The notes under the pieces: generated by a model
Seen by the model: only the letters and a program-made list of their open reading frames with translations
Told to the model about the DNA's origin: nothing
Database searches by the model: none
Part shown: piece by piece, positions 7,490-15,841 of the stretch
Layout: every line of letters starts with the position of its first letter
How positions within the stretch are numbered: position 1 is the stretch's first letter
NCBI GenBank assembly: GCA_964586225.1
Contig: CAZPHD010000003.1
Coordinates: 1 to 64,000, forward strand
Length of the DNA stretch: 64,000 nt
DNA from: JANJUB01 sp964586225
GTDB taxonomy: Bacteria; Armatimonadota; Fimbriimonadia; Fimbriimonadales; Fimbriimonadaceae
Direction of reading: 5' to 3'
Translations under genes and position numbers: made by a program

Positions 7490-9136
7490 ATGAGCTTGGT
7501 GGGGCGGGTTGGCCGAAAGCGATGGCGTGCGCGCATCGCGATGGCCGTCGTCTATCTCGTGCTCTGTATTGGGGCGCTGACGACGCTCTATCCGTTCGCG
7601 ATTATGGTCTCGACCGGGTTCAAGGGCCCGACCGATCAGAACGATTCGAGCCTGGTTCCGCCGTTCTTTAGCAACCTCGACGGCGAGGAAGAGCCGGGCA
7701 AACTTGACCCCAAGTCGCTCCTTGGCAAGTATCTCGCCGACAAGTACGCCGGCGACCAGAGCCAGATCGCGAGCACGCGGGGCCCTCGAGACGACGCGTC
7801 TCGAGGGAAGGATCAGAAGGACGACGCCTCCCTCAAGACTCGCAGTCCTTGGGCTGAGGAACAGCCTTCCCTTAAGACTCGCAGTCTTGAGGGTGAGGAC
7901 CAAACCTACGAAGCGTTCCTCATGGCCCTGCCGCTCGACCACTGGGCGGCCGGCTTCCGAACGGCACCCAACCAGGTCACGGGTCGGCTGTCGATGCGCT
8001 ATCAAGCGTGGCTTCGTAATCGCTATCAGAACATTGATGCCTTGAACCGGGCGTACATCGAAGAAAACACCGCCTTTCAAACCGTCCAGCCGCCCGCCGA
8101 ACTGCTGGACCGCGCAAACTGGAACCCGCCGAAGACCACGAAGTACACCGAGTGGCTCGAGTTCAAGGCCACACTTCCCGCTGAGTTCCGACTGCCGGTG
8201 CGGGGTCAGCGGATGTGGCAGGAGTTCCTGCGGGCGAAGCATGAGAACCAGTTAGACCGCGTGCCAGAGGCGCTCAAGTTGGGCGCGACCTCCTTCGAGG
8301 CCATCCCTTTGCCTGGTGGCTTTGAGCAGGGGTTACCCAAGGCATTTCGCGAGGGGTTACCCGAGCGATTTCGGGCTCAGTTGGTCGAGGAGCGGTGGGG
8401 TGGCCAACTCCCCATCGAAGCGTTCGAGCGCGCGCACCTGGCGAGTAACGCCGACACGGTCCGAAACGAGTTCGCAGGCCGCAACTACCGGTATGTGCTC
8501 GACTACATGGCGCTGAACGGCCGAGCTCTGTGGAACACGGCCATCTTCTGCATCCTCGCCATCCTCACGCAGCTTACGGTGAATCCGCTGGCGGCCTATG
8601 CGCTCTCGCGCTATCCCATCCCGGCGGCGGGCAAGATTCTGTTGTTCTTGCTCGCGACGATGGCGTTTCCGGCCGAGGTCGCGATGATTCCGTCGTTCTT
8701 GTTGCTGAAGGACCTGGGCATGCTGAACACCTTTGCCGCTCTCGTTCTGCCGACGGCGGCGAGCGGCTACATGATTTTCCTGCTGAAGGGGTTCTTCGAT
8801 TCACTGCCGAGCGAGCTGTTTGAGAGCGGGCAGATGGATGGCGCGAAAGAATCGACGATGATGTTCCGCATTGCGCTACCGCTCAGCAAGCCGGTCATGG
8901 GCTACCTGGCCCTGATGGCGTTTATGGGAGCCTATGGCGCGTTTCTATATGCGTTCCTTGTGGCGCAAGACCAGCGGGTATGGACGCTGATGGTGTTCAT
9001 CTATCAACTCCAGAACACGGCTCCCAAGGCGGTGATGATGGCTGCGCTGACCCTGGCCGCGGTGCCGACCCTGTTGGTGTTCCTTCTCGCGCAGCGTGCG
9101 ATCTTGCGCGGAATCATCTTGCCAGGCGGAAAGTGA
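7490..9136 (+). CDS. Carbohydrate ABC transporter permease with long insert
   Basis: A 548-residue MalG-type inner membrane permease, roughly twice the usual 270-300. One membrane span near residues 15-40 (VVYLVLCIGALTTLYPFAIMVSTGF) is followed by an insert of about 290 residues before the core resumes at LWNTAIFCILAILTQLTVNPLAAYALSRY. The coupling (EAA) loop is ELFESGQMDGAKE. The insert would sit outside the membrane and contains YEAFLMAL and LNRAYIEENTAFQ segments plus a repeat-derived stretch at 7783-7893. No partner permease, ATPase or binding protein is adjacent. A TAAAAT box 6 bases before the ATG suggests leaderless transcription. Confidence 0.82.
   Translation: MSLVGRVGRKRWRARIAMAVVYLVLCIGALTTLYPFAIMVSTGFKGPTDQNDSSLVPPFFSNLDGEEEPGKLDPKSLLGKYLADKYAGDQSQIASTRGPRDDASRGKDQKDDASLKTRSPWAEEQPSLKTRSLEGEDQTYEAFLMALPLDHWAAGFRTAPNQVTGRLSMRYQAWLRNRYQNIDALNRAYIEENTAFQTVQPPAELLDRANWNPPKTTKYTEWLEFKATLPAEFRLPVRGQRMWQEFLRAKHENQLDRVPEALKLGATSFEAIPLPGGFEQGLPKAFREGLPERFRAQLVEERWGGQLPIEAFERAHLASNADTVRNEFAGRNYRYVLDYMALNGRALWNTAIFCILAILTQLTVNPLAAYALSRYPIPAAGKILLFLLATMAFPAEVAMIPSFLLLKDLGMLNTFAALVLPTAASGYMIFLLKGFFDSLPSELFESGQMDGAKESTMMFRIALPLSKPVMGYLALMAFMGAYGAFLYAFLVAQDQRVWTLMVFIYQLQNTAPKAVMMAALTLAAVPTLLVFLLAQRAILRGIILPGGK
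7783..7893. repeat. Three palindromes inserted in the permease coding sequence
   Basis: Unit 1 (7783-7807): CCCTCGAGACG and CGTCTCGAGGG form a perfect 11-bp stem with loop ACG. Unit 2 (7830-7853): CCCTCAAGACT-CGC-AGTCCTTGGG, imperfect. Unit 3 (7869-7893): CCCTTAAGACT-CGC-AGTCTTGAGGG, one G-T pair. Units 2 and 3 read in the same frame as SLKTRS, giving a repeated peptide. The reading frame is kept throughout. This looks like a small palindromic repetitive element that invaded the extracytoplasmic insert. Confidence 0.75.
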
Positions 9137-9143
9137 GGGGATT

Positions 9144-9193
9144 GGGACAAGTGGGACAGGTTGGACCGCGGTCCCACCTGTCCCACTTGTCCC
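9144..9193. terminator. Long hairpin between convergent genes (bidirectional terminator)
   Basis: An 18-base arm at 9144-9161 (GGGACAAGTGGGACAGGT) is the exact reverse complement of 9176-9193. The centre holds the self-complementary GGACCGCGGTCC (9163-9174), so the whole stem is about 24 bp with one mismatch. It fills the gap between the permease stop (9136) and the ABC exporter stop (9203), where a bidirectional terminator is expected. No T tract follows on either strand. Its internal GTGGGACA repeats suggest it is also a dispersed repeat copy. Confidence 0.65.
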
Positions 9194-9202
9194 ATCTCCA
9201 CA

Positions 9203-10990
9203 TCATGATGCGCTGTGCATCAACTCGCCCGTCTGGACGCGCCACAACGCCGCATACAGCCCACCGCCCGCGACAAGCTCATCGTGCGTGCCCGCTTCCA
9301 GCACCTTGCCTGCTTCAAGCACCCAGATGCGGTCCGCATCACGGACGGTAGAAAGACGATGCGCAATCACCACCGAAGTGCGACCCTTCGTGACCGTCGC
9401 CAACGAGCGCTGGATCGCGGCCTCGGTCTCGTTATCCACCGCCGAGGTCGCTTCATCAAGCACCAGAATCGCGGGGTCGCGAAGGATAGCCCGCGCCAGA
9501 GAGAGCCGCTGACGCTGTCCGCCCGAGAGCTTCTGGCCCCGCTCGCCCACCACCGTGTCGTAGCCGTTCGGCAGCCCCACAATGAACTCGTGGGCCTCCG
9601 CCCGCCGCGCCGCCTCCTCAATCTCGGCTGACGTCGCCGAAGGCCGCCCGTAAGCGATATTGTCCCGCACCGAGCCATGGAAGAGGAACACGTCCTGGCT
9701 CACGTAGCCCATCGCCCCGCGCAGCGAGGGGTAGTCCAGTTCCCGCACGTCGACCGCGTCGATCAACACCCGCCCCTGGCGCGCGTCGTGGAACCGCAAC
9801 AGGAGCCGCAGAATCGTCGACTTCCCCGCCCCGGTTGCGCCGACAATTGCGTGCGTCTCGCCAGCGGGAATCCGAATGCCGATCCCCTGCAGAATGTCCT
9901 GCCCGTCGCCGTAACCGAACGACACATCCTCAAATGCGATCTCGCCACGAATCGGCGCGGGTAGCGCCGCAACACCTTCCTGCATCGTCGGCTTGGTGTC
10001 CATGAGCCCAAAGATCCGCTTGGTCGAGGCCATCGCCCGCTGGTATTGGTCGAGCGTCTCGCCGAGCCGGGTCATCGGCCACAACAGCCGCTGGGTCATG
10101 AACACCAGCACCGAGTAGAGGCCGACTTCTAGCCGCCCATTCAGCACCAGCCATCCGCCGATCACCAGCGTGCAGCTGAACCCTGAGAGAATCAACATCC
10201 GGATCAGCGGCACAAAGGCGGCCGAGAACTTGATCGCCTCGCGATTGGCCTGGCGGTAGTCGTTCGAGACCAGCGCCAGACGATCGGCTTCGCGCGGCTC
10301 GGCGGTGAAGGCTTTGATCGTCGTAATGCCGCCCAGATTCGCGCTTAGCGTTGCGCTCAGCTCGGCAACCGCCTCACGGACCCGGCTGTAGAGCGGCATC
10401 AGGCGCTTCTGGTAGTACATCGACCCGAGCACGATGAGCGGAATGGGCAGGAACGCAAACGCCGTTAGCATCAGCGAACTCGCCGCGAACACTGCGCCGA
10501 CGAGCACCACGTTCCAAAATAGCTCAATCAGCGAGGACGCCCCGCCGTCGAGGAAGCGCTCAAGTTGGTTGATGTCATCGTTGAGAATGCTGAGCAGGCC
10601 GCCACTCGTCGTGTCTTCGAAGTACGCGACCTCAAGGCCCTGCACGTTCGCGTACAGCTCCACGCGAATCTCGTGTTCAAGCGTCTGGGCGAGATTGCGC
10701 CACGCCAGCGCGCCGAGATAGCCGAACGTGGATTCGAGAATCCAAATGCACGCGTTCAGCACGGCGAGAATCACGAGTTGCTCCCACCGGTCCGTGATGC
10801 CAAAAGCGGTCGCCATGAACGACTGCTCGCCGCGTACAACCACGTCAATGACCGCGCCGATAAGGATCTCAGGAGCGACATCCATGACCTTGCCGAGGGT
10901 CGTCCAGGTGGTCGCGATCACAACTTTGGCACGATGAGGTCGGGCGTAAGACCAGAGCCGCTTCAGTCCGGCATCGGAAGAGGATTGCAC
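9203..10990 (-). CDS. ABC exporter, fused permease and ATPase (MsbA/multidrug type)
   Basis: A 595-residue half-transporter that works as a homo- or heterodimer in the inner membrane. Residues ~20-310 form the six-helix export domain. Residues ~350-590 are the ATPase with Walker A GATGAGKST, Q-loop YVSQDVFLFHG, signature LSGGQRQRLSL, Walker B ILVLDEATSAVD and switch IAHRLSTVRDAD. The start is a GTG at 10990. Substrate (lipid, drug or peptide) cannot be read. It is alone on its strand, convergent with the sugar permease across the 9144-9193 hairpin. Confidence 0.9.
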   Translation of the reverse strand: MQSSSDAGLKRLWSYARPHRAKVVIATTWTTLGKVMDVAPEILIGAVIDVVVRGEQSFMATAFGITDRWEQLVILAVLNACIWILESTFGYLGALAWRNLAQTLEHEIRVELYANVQGLEVAYFEDTTSGGLLSILNDDINQLERFLDGGASSLIELFWNVVLVGAVFAASSLMLTAFAFLPIPLIVLGSMYYQKRLMPLYSRVREAVAELSATLSANLGGITTIKAFTAEPREADRLALVSNDYRQANREAIKFSAAFVPLIRMLILSGFSCTLVIGGWLVLNGRLEVGLYSVLVFMTQRLLWPMTRLGETLDQYQRAMASTKRIFGLMDTKPTMQEGVAALPAPIRGEIAFEDVSFGYGDGQDILQGIGIRIPAGETHAIVGATGAGKSTILRLLLRFHDARQGRVLIDAVDVRELDYPSLRGAMGYVSQDVFLFHGSVRDNIAYGRPSATSAEIEEAARRAEAHEFIVGLPNGYDTVVGERGQKLSGGQRQRLSLARAILRDPAILVLDEATSAVDNETEAAIQRSLATVTKGRTSVVIAHRLSTVRDADRIWVLEAGKVLEAGTHDELVAGGGLYAALWRVQTGELMHSAS

Positions 10991-11016
10991 CTAGGGATAG
11001 TGGCACAGGCTGTGGT

Positions 11017-11688
11017 TTACGTGGGGCCACGGCGGAACACGTATCCACACATCGCCTTACCGTCGACCACTTCGCGGATATCCGATTGGATGAGCTCAAA
11101 CTCAAGCTCGCGCAGGAATGACTCGAGTTCGGCGGGATCAATGAGGTGAGGCTTTTCCCCCGAAGCGCAAGCTTTCAGGCTGCCTGGCAACTCGCGATGC
11201 GGAGTCACCATGGTGCCCATATCCGCCGGATTACGCTGAATCACCAAGAGAAGGCTCTCAGGCTTGAGACCGGCCATCTGCCTCAGGGCCAACTTCCAAT
11301 CGGTATGTTCAAGCACGAGCACCATCACGATCAAATGAGAGCCAGGCGCGAGGCCCGTCGCTTCAACGTCATCCACACGCGCTTCGAAGTGAAGCCCCGC
11401 CGCCCGGGCCCGCTCGCTCGTGATCGCGACGAACTCGGCATTGAGATCGCAGAACACGCAGGTGTGATCAAGCAGATAATCCGCGCTGACGAGTTCAAGG
11501 AACTGTCCGGGACCGCAGCCCGCAAAGAGGATCCGCCTTCCGGGAGCAAGATGTTGCGCGATCACCAAGTCGCGCACGAGGGCCGCGTTGGCTGGCGACT
11601 GTCCGACCGCCGCCATGTGCGTCTCGTAGTCCTTGGCAAGAACCACTTGCGACCACGCCTTTCGAAGGGAGAGAACTTCCTCGTCCAT
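11017..11688 (-). CDS. Class I SAM-dependent methyltransferase-like protein
   Basis: A 223-residue protein with ILFAGCGPGQFLELV as the SAM-binding glycine loop, CVFCDLNAEFV with the acidic ribose-binding position, and IVMVLVLEHTDW as the usual post-strand-4 motif. The start ATG at 11688 shares its A with the stop of the upstream lipoprotein gene (TGATG), showing translational coupling. The C-terminal half (SFLRELEFELIQSDIREV) completes the sheet. The substrate is unknown. Confidence 0.72.
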   Translation of the reverse strand: MDEEVLSLRKAWSQVVLAKDYETHMAAVGQSPANAALVRDLVIAQHLAPGRRILFAGCGPGQFLELVSADYLLDHTCVFCDLNAEFVAITSERARAAGLHFEARVDDVEATGLAPGSHLIVMVLVLEHTDWKLALRQMAGLKPESLLLVIQRNPADMGTMVTPHRELPGSLKACASGEKPHLIDPAELESFLRELEFELIQSDIREVVDGKAMCGYVFRRGPT

Positions 11689-12107
11689 CACGGTGCGATC
11701 TTGAACTTGACCTTGTCGATGAGGCTCTCGCCGACGTAGAGTTCGACGCGGTAATCGCCGATCGGCCAATCGTTGTTCGGCTTGACAAGCGAGAATTCGC
11801 CCATGTTCTCGTGTTCGCCCAGCCTGACACCGGCTTCGTCGATGGGAAAGTCATGCGGAATGCCCTCAGCGTCTTCGCAGATCCAGACGCCCTTGATTTC
11901 GGATCCTCCCTTGATGTGTTCTAGGTCGAAGAACACGAAGATTTCGGGGGTATCGGGCTTGAACGTGGTCTTGGGGGTCCGCGTCTTCGGTAGGTCGGTC
12001 ATGACGATGTTGGCGAAGCTCGGTTGGAGAGTCTCGGCTTGTTGAGCAGGCACGCACGCTTCGACCACGACCATGGAGATCATCAAGGGAAGGGCGATGC
12101 GGACCAT
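11688..12107 (-). CDS. Hypothetical lipoprotein
   Basis: A 139-residue protein with a hydrophobic N-terminus and a lipobox-like VEAC at about residue 18. The mature part reads like one beta-sandwich: IFVFFDLEHIKG, GVWICEDAEG, DYRVELYVGESLIDKVKFKI, recalling the C-terminal Ig-like domains of cell-surface proteins that describe how a load changes a structure. No family is assigned. It is coupled to the downstream methyltransferase by TGATG. The 10-bp-period inverted repeat lies just upstream of its start. Confidence 0.6.
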   Translation of the reverse strand: MVRIALPLMISMVVVEACVPAQQAETLQPSFANIVMTDLPKTRTPKTTFKPDTPEIFVFFDLEHIKGGSEIKGVWICEDAEGIPHDFPIDEAGVRLGEHENMGEFSLVKPNNDWPIGDYRVELYVGESLIDKVKFKIAP

Positions 12108-12140
12108 GGGATTATCCTAGCATGAGCGGGGGATTGCTGG

Positions 12141-12247
12141 GGGTTTGCTCGGATTGGTTCGGGTTGGTTCGGGTTTTCTAGCGAAAACGGCTCACTCCAT
12201 CCAATCCGAGCGAACCCGAACCAACCCGAACCAGTCCGAGCAAACCC
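12141..12247. repeat. 10-bp-period inverted repeat, copy 1
   Basis: The left arm 12141-12175 (units of GGTTCGGGTT/GGATTGGTTC) and the right arm 12213-12247 are reverse complements over 35 bases with one mismatch, separated by 37 bases. Both arms are tandem 10-bp units of TTCGGRTTSG type, and the right array begins at about 12203. It sits just past the stop of the DUF4166 gene, so it may act as a terminator. A related element occupies 61566-61693. Confidence 0.75.
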
Positions 12248-12256
12248 GAACCGCCC

Positions 12257-12937
12257 TCAATACCGCGCCTCCACCCGCCGAGGCATGACCCCAACCGGGA
12301 TATCCGTCGGCTCCACTTCTTCCCACTCGACGTCGAACGTGCCAACAAATCCAAACAGCGTGCCCCACACTTTGTTCTTGACTTCCACATCAATGCGATA
12401 CCGTCCGATCGACTCGTCAAACCACACGTACACAAAGGCCTTCCCCGAGAAGAACATCGGGAACTTGAACGCAATCGGACCTTCGTAGAACCGCTGCTCT
12501 CCGGACTCAATGAGCAATCCGCCGTTCTCGGCGACGCTCAGATGAAGGTCAACCGCCAGATGTTGATGGGTGCCCATGTAATCGATCACTTGGTTGCGAA
12601 TGGGGTCCCGCACCATATAAGCGTCGAATCGGCGGCCCCGGCCTAGCTGGAAGGTGCGCAACTCGGTCACCGTCTCTCGGCCGAGCGTGTCCACATACGC
12701 CCAGTTCTCGATGGTGAACGGCACGTTCTCCCCTTGCTCCGGGAACATGATGTTGCGCCAGGTTCCAACAACCAGAAAGGGCAACGTGTAGAACTTCCCA
12801 TGCCACACTCGATCCATTACCCCGCGGCCGATGGCTCGCTTGCCCGACGTGCTGTCAAACCCAAACCGCTCCTGAATTTTGGGGTGAAGTCGCGCGAAAT
12901 CGTCCCCAAGCACCGTGGCGTAGATCGATTTGTTCAT
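12257..12937 (-). CDS. DUF4166 domain protein
   Basis: A 226-residue protein matching DUF4166: YATVLGDDFARLHPKIQERFGF at the start, IMFPEQGENVPFTIENWAY, GTHQHLAVDLHLSV, GEQRFYEGPIAFKFPM and a final beta hairpin. In other bacteria this domain stands alone or is fused to saccharopine-dehydrogenase-like or DUF2867 proteins. Its biochemical role is unknown. It overlaps the upstream CrtA-like gene by 4 bases. No signal peptide, so it is probably cytoplasmic. Confidence 0.72.
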   Translation of the reverse strand: MNKSIYATVLGDDFARLHPKIQERFGFDSTSGKRAIGRGVMDRVWHGKFYTLPFLVVGTWRNIMFPEQGENVPFTIENWAYVDTLGRETVTELRTFQLGRGRRFDAYMVRDPIRNQVIDYMGTHQHLAVDLHLSVAENGGLLIESGEQRFYEGPIAFKFPMFFSGKAFVYVWFDESIGRYRIDVEVKNKVWGTLFGFVGTFDVEWEEVEPTDIPVGVMPRRVEARY

Positions 12938-13635
12938 GCTACGGCTCCTGGGGGTAAGAGCGTCGTTCGACCGTTCCAGGCACCAAACTCGGAGAGCATC
13001 CGAAATCGAAGGGTCGTGAACTCGTGGTGAAAGTCCCGGCGTTCACGCTCAACCATCGCGTCAATATGGCGTCTCGGATGCGCCACGGCACTATGCCCCT
13101 GCACCATATCGAGCATGGCTTGCTGCGAGTTCCAAATGGAGAACGTTGCCACGCTTCGAGGGTGACGGATCGCCGCGAGAGAAAAGGACGTCTCCGGATG
13201 GTCACGTACGAGCGCTTCAACGGGACGCCCCCATCGTATGAACCTGGGGAGTTCGGGCAGCCTCATCCGGGCCAAGGTGAACGCGGCGACGGGAGCGGTC
13301 GGGTCAGAGTCGCCGGTTGACTCGGGCAGCGACGCAAACTCGCGAACCGACCCCCAACGGCGAAGAAACTCCATCCGAACATGCCACCCCGCGGCGATCG
13401 CATCGCCGAGCTTCGTCGTGCCGAGGAACTCATCGATCGCATCTTCACTTTCCCACGCGGCAAACATCACAAGCTTGCGAAGTTGTAGCCGTCCGGGCGA
13501 GATGATCGGGGCTCCGAGCGTCATCGGCGTGAGGCACTCCGCATGAACGAGGCCGCGCGCGGGTTGACGCCCATACAGCGACGAGAGTGTCAGCGGCACT
13601 GGCGTCGTGGCCAAGCCGAGTGTGAACACCTTCAC
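12934..13635 (-). CDS. CrtA-like (spheroidene monooxygenase-like) family protein
   Basis: A 233-residue protein resembling the widespread family often labelled spheroidene monooxygenase: LVHAECLTPMTLGAPIISPGRLQLRKL, AAGWHVRMEFLRRWG, and a second half with SIWNSQQAMLDMVQGHS and FHHEFTTLRFRMLSEFG. The two halves look like repeated ferredoxin-like domains. In carotenoid producers CrtA inserts keto groups, but no carotenoid genes are here and the label may be historical. It overlaps the GH20 gene and the DUF4166 gene by 4 bases each, forming a three-gene operon. Confidence 0.6.
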   Translation of the reverse strand: MKVFTLGLATTPVPLTLSSLYGRQPARGLVHAECLTPMTLGAPIISPGRLQLRKLVMFAAWESEDAIDEFLGTTKLGDAIAAGWHVRMEFLRRWGSVREFASLPESTGDSDPTAPVAAFTLARMRLPELPRFIRWGRPVEALVRDHPETSFSLAAIRHPRSVATFSIWNSQQAMLDMVQGHSAVAHPRRHIDAMVERERRDFHHEFTTLRFRMLSEFGAWNGRTTLLPPGAVA

Positions 13636-15815
13636 CGAACCACCACCTCATCCGCGAAGATCCAACTGTCGCCGCCCGCGCCGAGGTGCCATTCGGGCAG
13701 CTTGCCATACGACACCGCCGTCACTCGAACGTAACGGATCCCCGCGTCACACTGGGCGCGAAACTCGTGAACCAGCGTCCGGTCGTCGCGATCCGAAATG
13801 CCGCTCGTTGGCCGGGCAAACAGCGTCCAGTTCACGCCATCCGCCGACCCTTCGAATCGGACCTCCTTGGGCATCATGATCCACGACCGCATTTGATGCA
13901 AGCACCGCATGCTGATCTCGCGAACGTGTTTCACGCGCCCCAGGTTCACCGTCATGACGACATTGGTTCCTTGCCAACCGAGCCACACGCCGTCGTCGAA
14001 GTCGTCGCTCCCGATGAATCCGTCGGTCACTCCCAGCTCGCCGGCGCGCGCATAGCGCGGAGCGGGGGGCTGGTTGAGCTCCACGCGGCGACCATACGCG
14101 AGGTGGTCAACACTCCGAAATGCCCGCGGCCAATCCACCGGCTTTCCCTTGCGGAAGGGGCGAATCGTGAGCGTCTTGCCGATCGGAAAATCCACCGAGT
14201 CGACTACCTTTTCGGAGCGGCCACTTGGCGACCGACCGTCCAACGTATAGCGAACCTCGATGTCCTTGAGCCCGGTTTCTACGTGTAGACGCCCGATGCG
14301 CTCAGACGTCCGCGATTCAAGCCGGACCGTCGAGATCGCCGCATCCGCGGGGCCGTAGGGGATTCGCTGCGCATCCAGCCAAGCCAAATGCTGATCCATC
14401 CGCGCTTGGAACCCGCGCCAATCGCGCACCGGATCGCTCCAGAAAAGCTCCGCCGCCGCGATGCCGCGGGGCAAGAACCGCTCAAACAGGTTGTCGGGCG
14501 TGATGTGCTCGCTCCAAAGCGTGACCTCGTGGCCGAGCACGTCCTTCGGTTCGATGCCCGGCGGCCGGAGCACATGCTCGTACACCGTGCGCATGGGGAG
14601 CAACTCCGCCGGACGGTTCAGATAGAGGTGGCTGTGGGGCGACAAGATCACCGGGCTGCCCGCTGCGACCGCCGGATGCGCGCGCTCGATGTCTTGCCAC
14701 ACCTGCACCACCGCGCCCTTGGCGAGGCCGCCATCGAGGATCTCATCCCAGCCGATGAGTGTGCGGTTCATGGTCTTCAGGTACGCCTGGATGCGGCGGA
14801 TGAACCACGATTGAAGCTCGTGCTCGTCGGCGAGGTCCTCGGCTTTGATCCGCCGCTGACAATCCACGCACGCCTTCCAGTTGGTCTTGGGGACTTCATC
14901 GCCGCCGATGTGCAGGTAGGGCGAGTCGAAGAGCGGGATCACCTCGTCGAGCACGTCCTCGAGGAAGCGGAACGTCGACTCGCGCCCGGCGCAGAACACA
15001 TCGGTGAACACGCCCCAGTTCGTGGGCACGGCGAGCTCTGCCCGCCGACAGCCGAGCTCGGGATAGGCGGCAAGCGCCGCGCTGCTGTGTCCGGGCATTT
15101 CGATTTCGGGAACGACGGCGATGCCCCGATCCCGGGCGTACTTGACGATGTTCTTGATCTGTTCTTGCGTGTAGAACCCGCCGTAGCGCTTGCCATCGGC
15201 TTCCGTGCGCCACGCGCCGACTTGGGTCAGTTTCGGGTGCTTCTTGATCTCAATGCGCCAGCCCTGGTCTTCGGTCAAATGCCAGTGCAGCGTGTTGTAC
15301 TTGTAGAGCGCCATCGTGTCGATGAATCGCTTGATCGTGGCCTCGCCGATGAAGTGACGACCCTCGTCGATGAGCACTCCCCGCCAGCCGACTTTGGGGG
15401 CGTCTTCGATGGTGAGTTTGGGAAAGGTCCGGCTTCCGGAACTCCCCCTCTCAGCTTGCGGGGAGGGGGTTGGGGGGTGGGGTAACTGCCGCAGCGTCTG
15501 CAGCGACCAGATCAGCCCGCGCTCGGAAGGGGCAGCGAGGTGAATCCCATCGTCGCCAATGCGCAGCCGGTAAGCCTCGTCGCCCCCAGGAATCGTGCGA
15601 TCAAGGCGGAACGTGATGACCGTGCCCCGACCCGACTGGATCGGCAGAAACTCGGTCAACCGGTTCCTGAGATTGCGGCTGTCGGGCATGCCTTCGAACA
15701 CGACCCGACCCCGATCAGGAGCGGCGTAGCTACCACCCGCGAACTCCATCTTCGCCGGCACCGGAAACACCGGACTCGACACGAACACGCCCAAGGCCAA
15801 CACCCCCGCAAGCAT
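13632..15815 (-). CDS. Beta-N-acetylhexosaminidase (GH20)
   Basis: A 727-residue exported glycosidase that releases terminal GlcNAc/GalNAc from glycans or chitin oligomers. A signal peptide precedes a GH20b-like domain (RLRIGDDGIHL). The catalytic barrel contains GWRGVLIDEGRHF, YNTLHWHLTEDQGWRIEI and the Asp-Glu pair in LHIGGDEVPKTNW. The C-terminal ~150 residues, from ARAGELGVTDG on, form a discoidin-like carbohydrate-binding module (VKHVREISMRCL, IRYVRVTAVS). Between the two N-terminal domains the sequence PHPPTPSPQAERG is encoded by an inserted repeat (15442-15482). Confidence 0.9.
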   Translation of the reverse strand: MLAGVLALGVFVSSPVFPVPAKMEFAGGSYAAPDRGRVVFEGMPDSRNLRNRLTEFLPIQSGRGTVITFRLDRTIPGGDEAYRLRIGDDGIHLAAPSERGLIWSLQTLRQLPHPPTPSPQAERGSSGSRTFPKLTIEDAPKVGWRGVLIDEGRHFIGEATIKRFIDTMALYKYNTLHWHLTEDQGWRIEIKKHPKLTQVGAWRTEADGKRYGGFYTQEQIKNIVKYARDRGIAVVPEIEMPGHSSAALAAYPELGCRRAELAVPTNWGVFTDVFCAGRESTFRFLEDVLDEVIPLFDSPYLHIGGDEVPKTNWKACVDCQRRIKAEDLADEHELQSWFIRRIQAYLKTMNRTLIGWDEILDGGLAKGAVVQVWQDIERAHPAVAAGSPVILSPHSHLYLNRPAELLPMRTVYEHVLRPPGIEPKDVLGHEVTLWSEHITPDNLFERFLPRGIAAAELFWSDPVRDWRGFQARMDQHLAWLDAQRIPYGPADAAISTVRLESRTSERIGRLHVETGLKDIEVRYTLDGRSPSGRSEKVVDSVDFPIGKTLTIRPFRKGKPVDWPRAFRSVDHLAYGRRVELNQPPAPRYARAGELGVTDGFIGSDDFDDGVWLGWQGTNVVMTVNLGRVKHVREISMRCLHQMRSWIMMPKEVRFEGSADGVNWTLFARPTSGISDRDDRTLVHEFRAQCDAGIRYVRVTAVSYGKLPEWHLGAGGDSWIFADEVVVR
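15442..15482. repeat. Palindromic repeat inside the GH20 gene
   Basis: CCCCCTC (15444-15450) and GAGGGGG (15463-15469) flank an AGCTTGC core and are followed by a G-rich TTGGGGGGTGGGG tract. On the coding strand it translates to PHPPTPSPQAERG, a peptide typical of a GC-rich palindromic repeat found in coding and noncoding DNA of many bacteria. It lies in the linker before KLTIEDAP and keeps the frame. Confidence 0.65.
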
Positions 15816-15841
15816 GGCGCGAGCCTACCTAAGAGAGCGAG

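Noticed and set aside
7232..8242. 336-codon minus-strand ORF opposite the CmcI-like/permease junction
   Set aside because: Spans two real plus-strand genes and has no domain.
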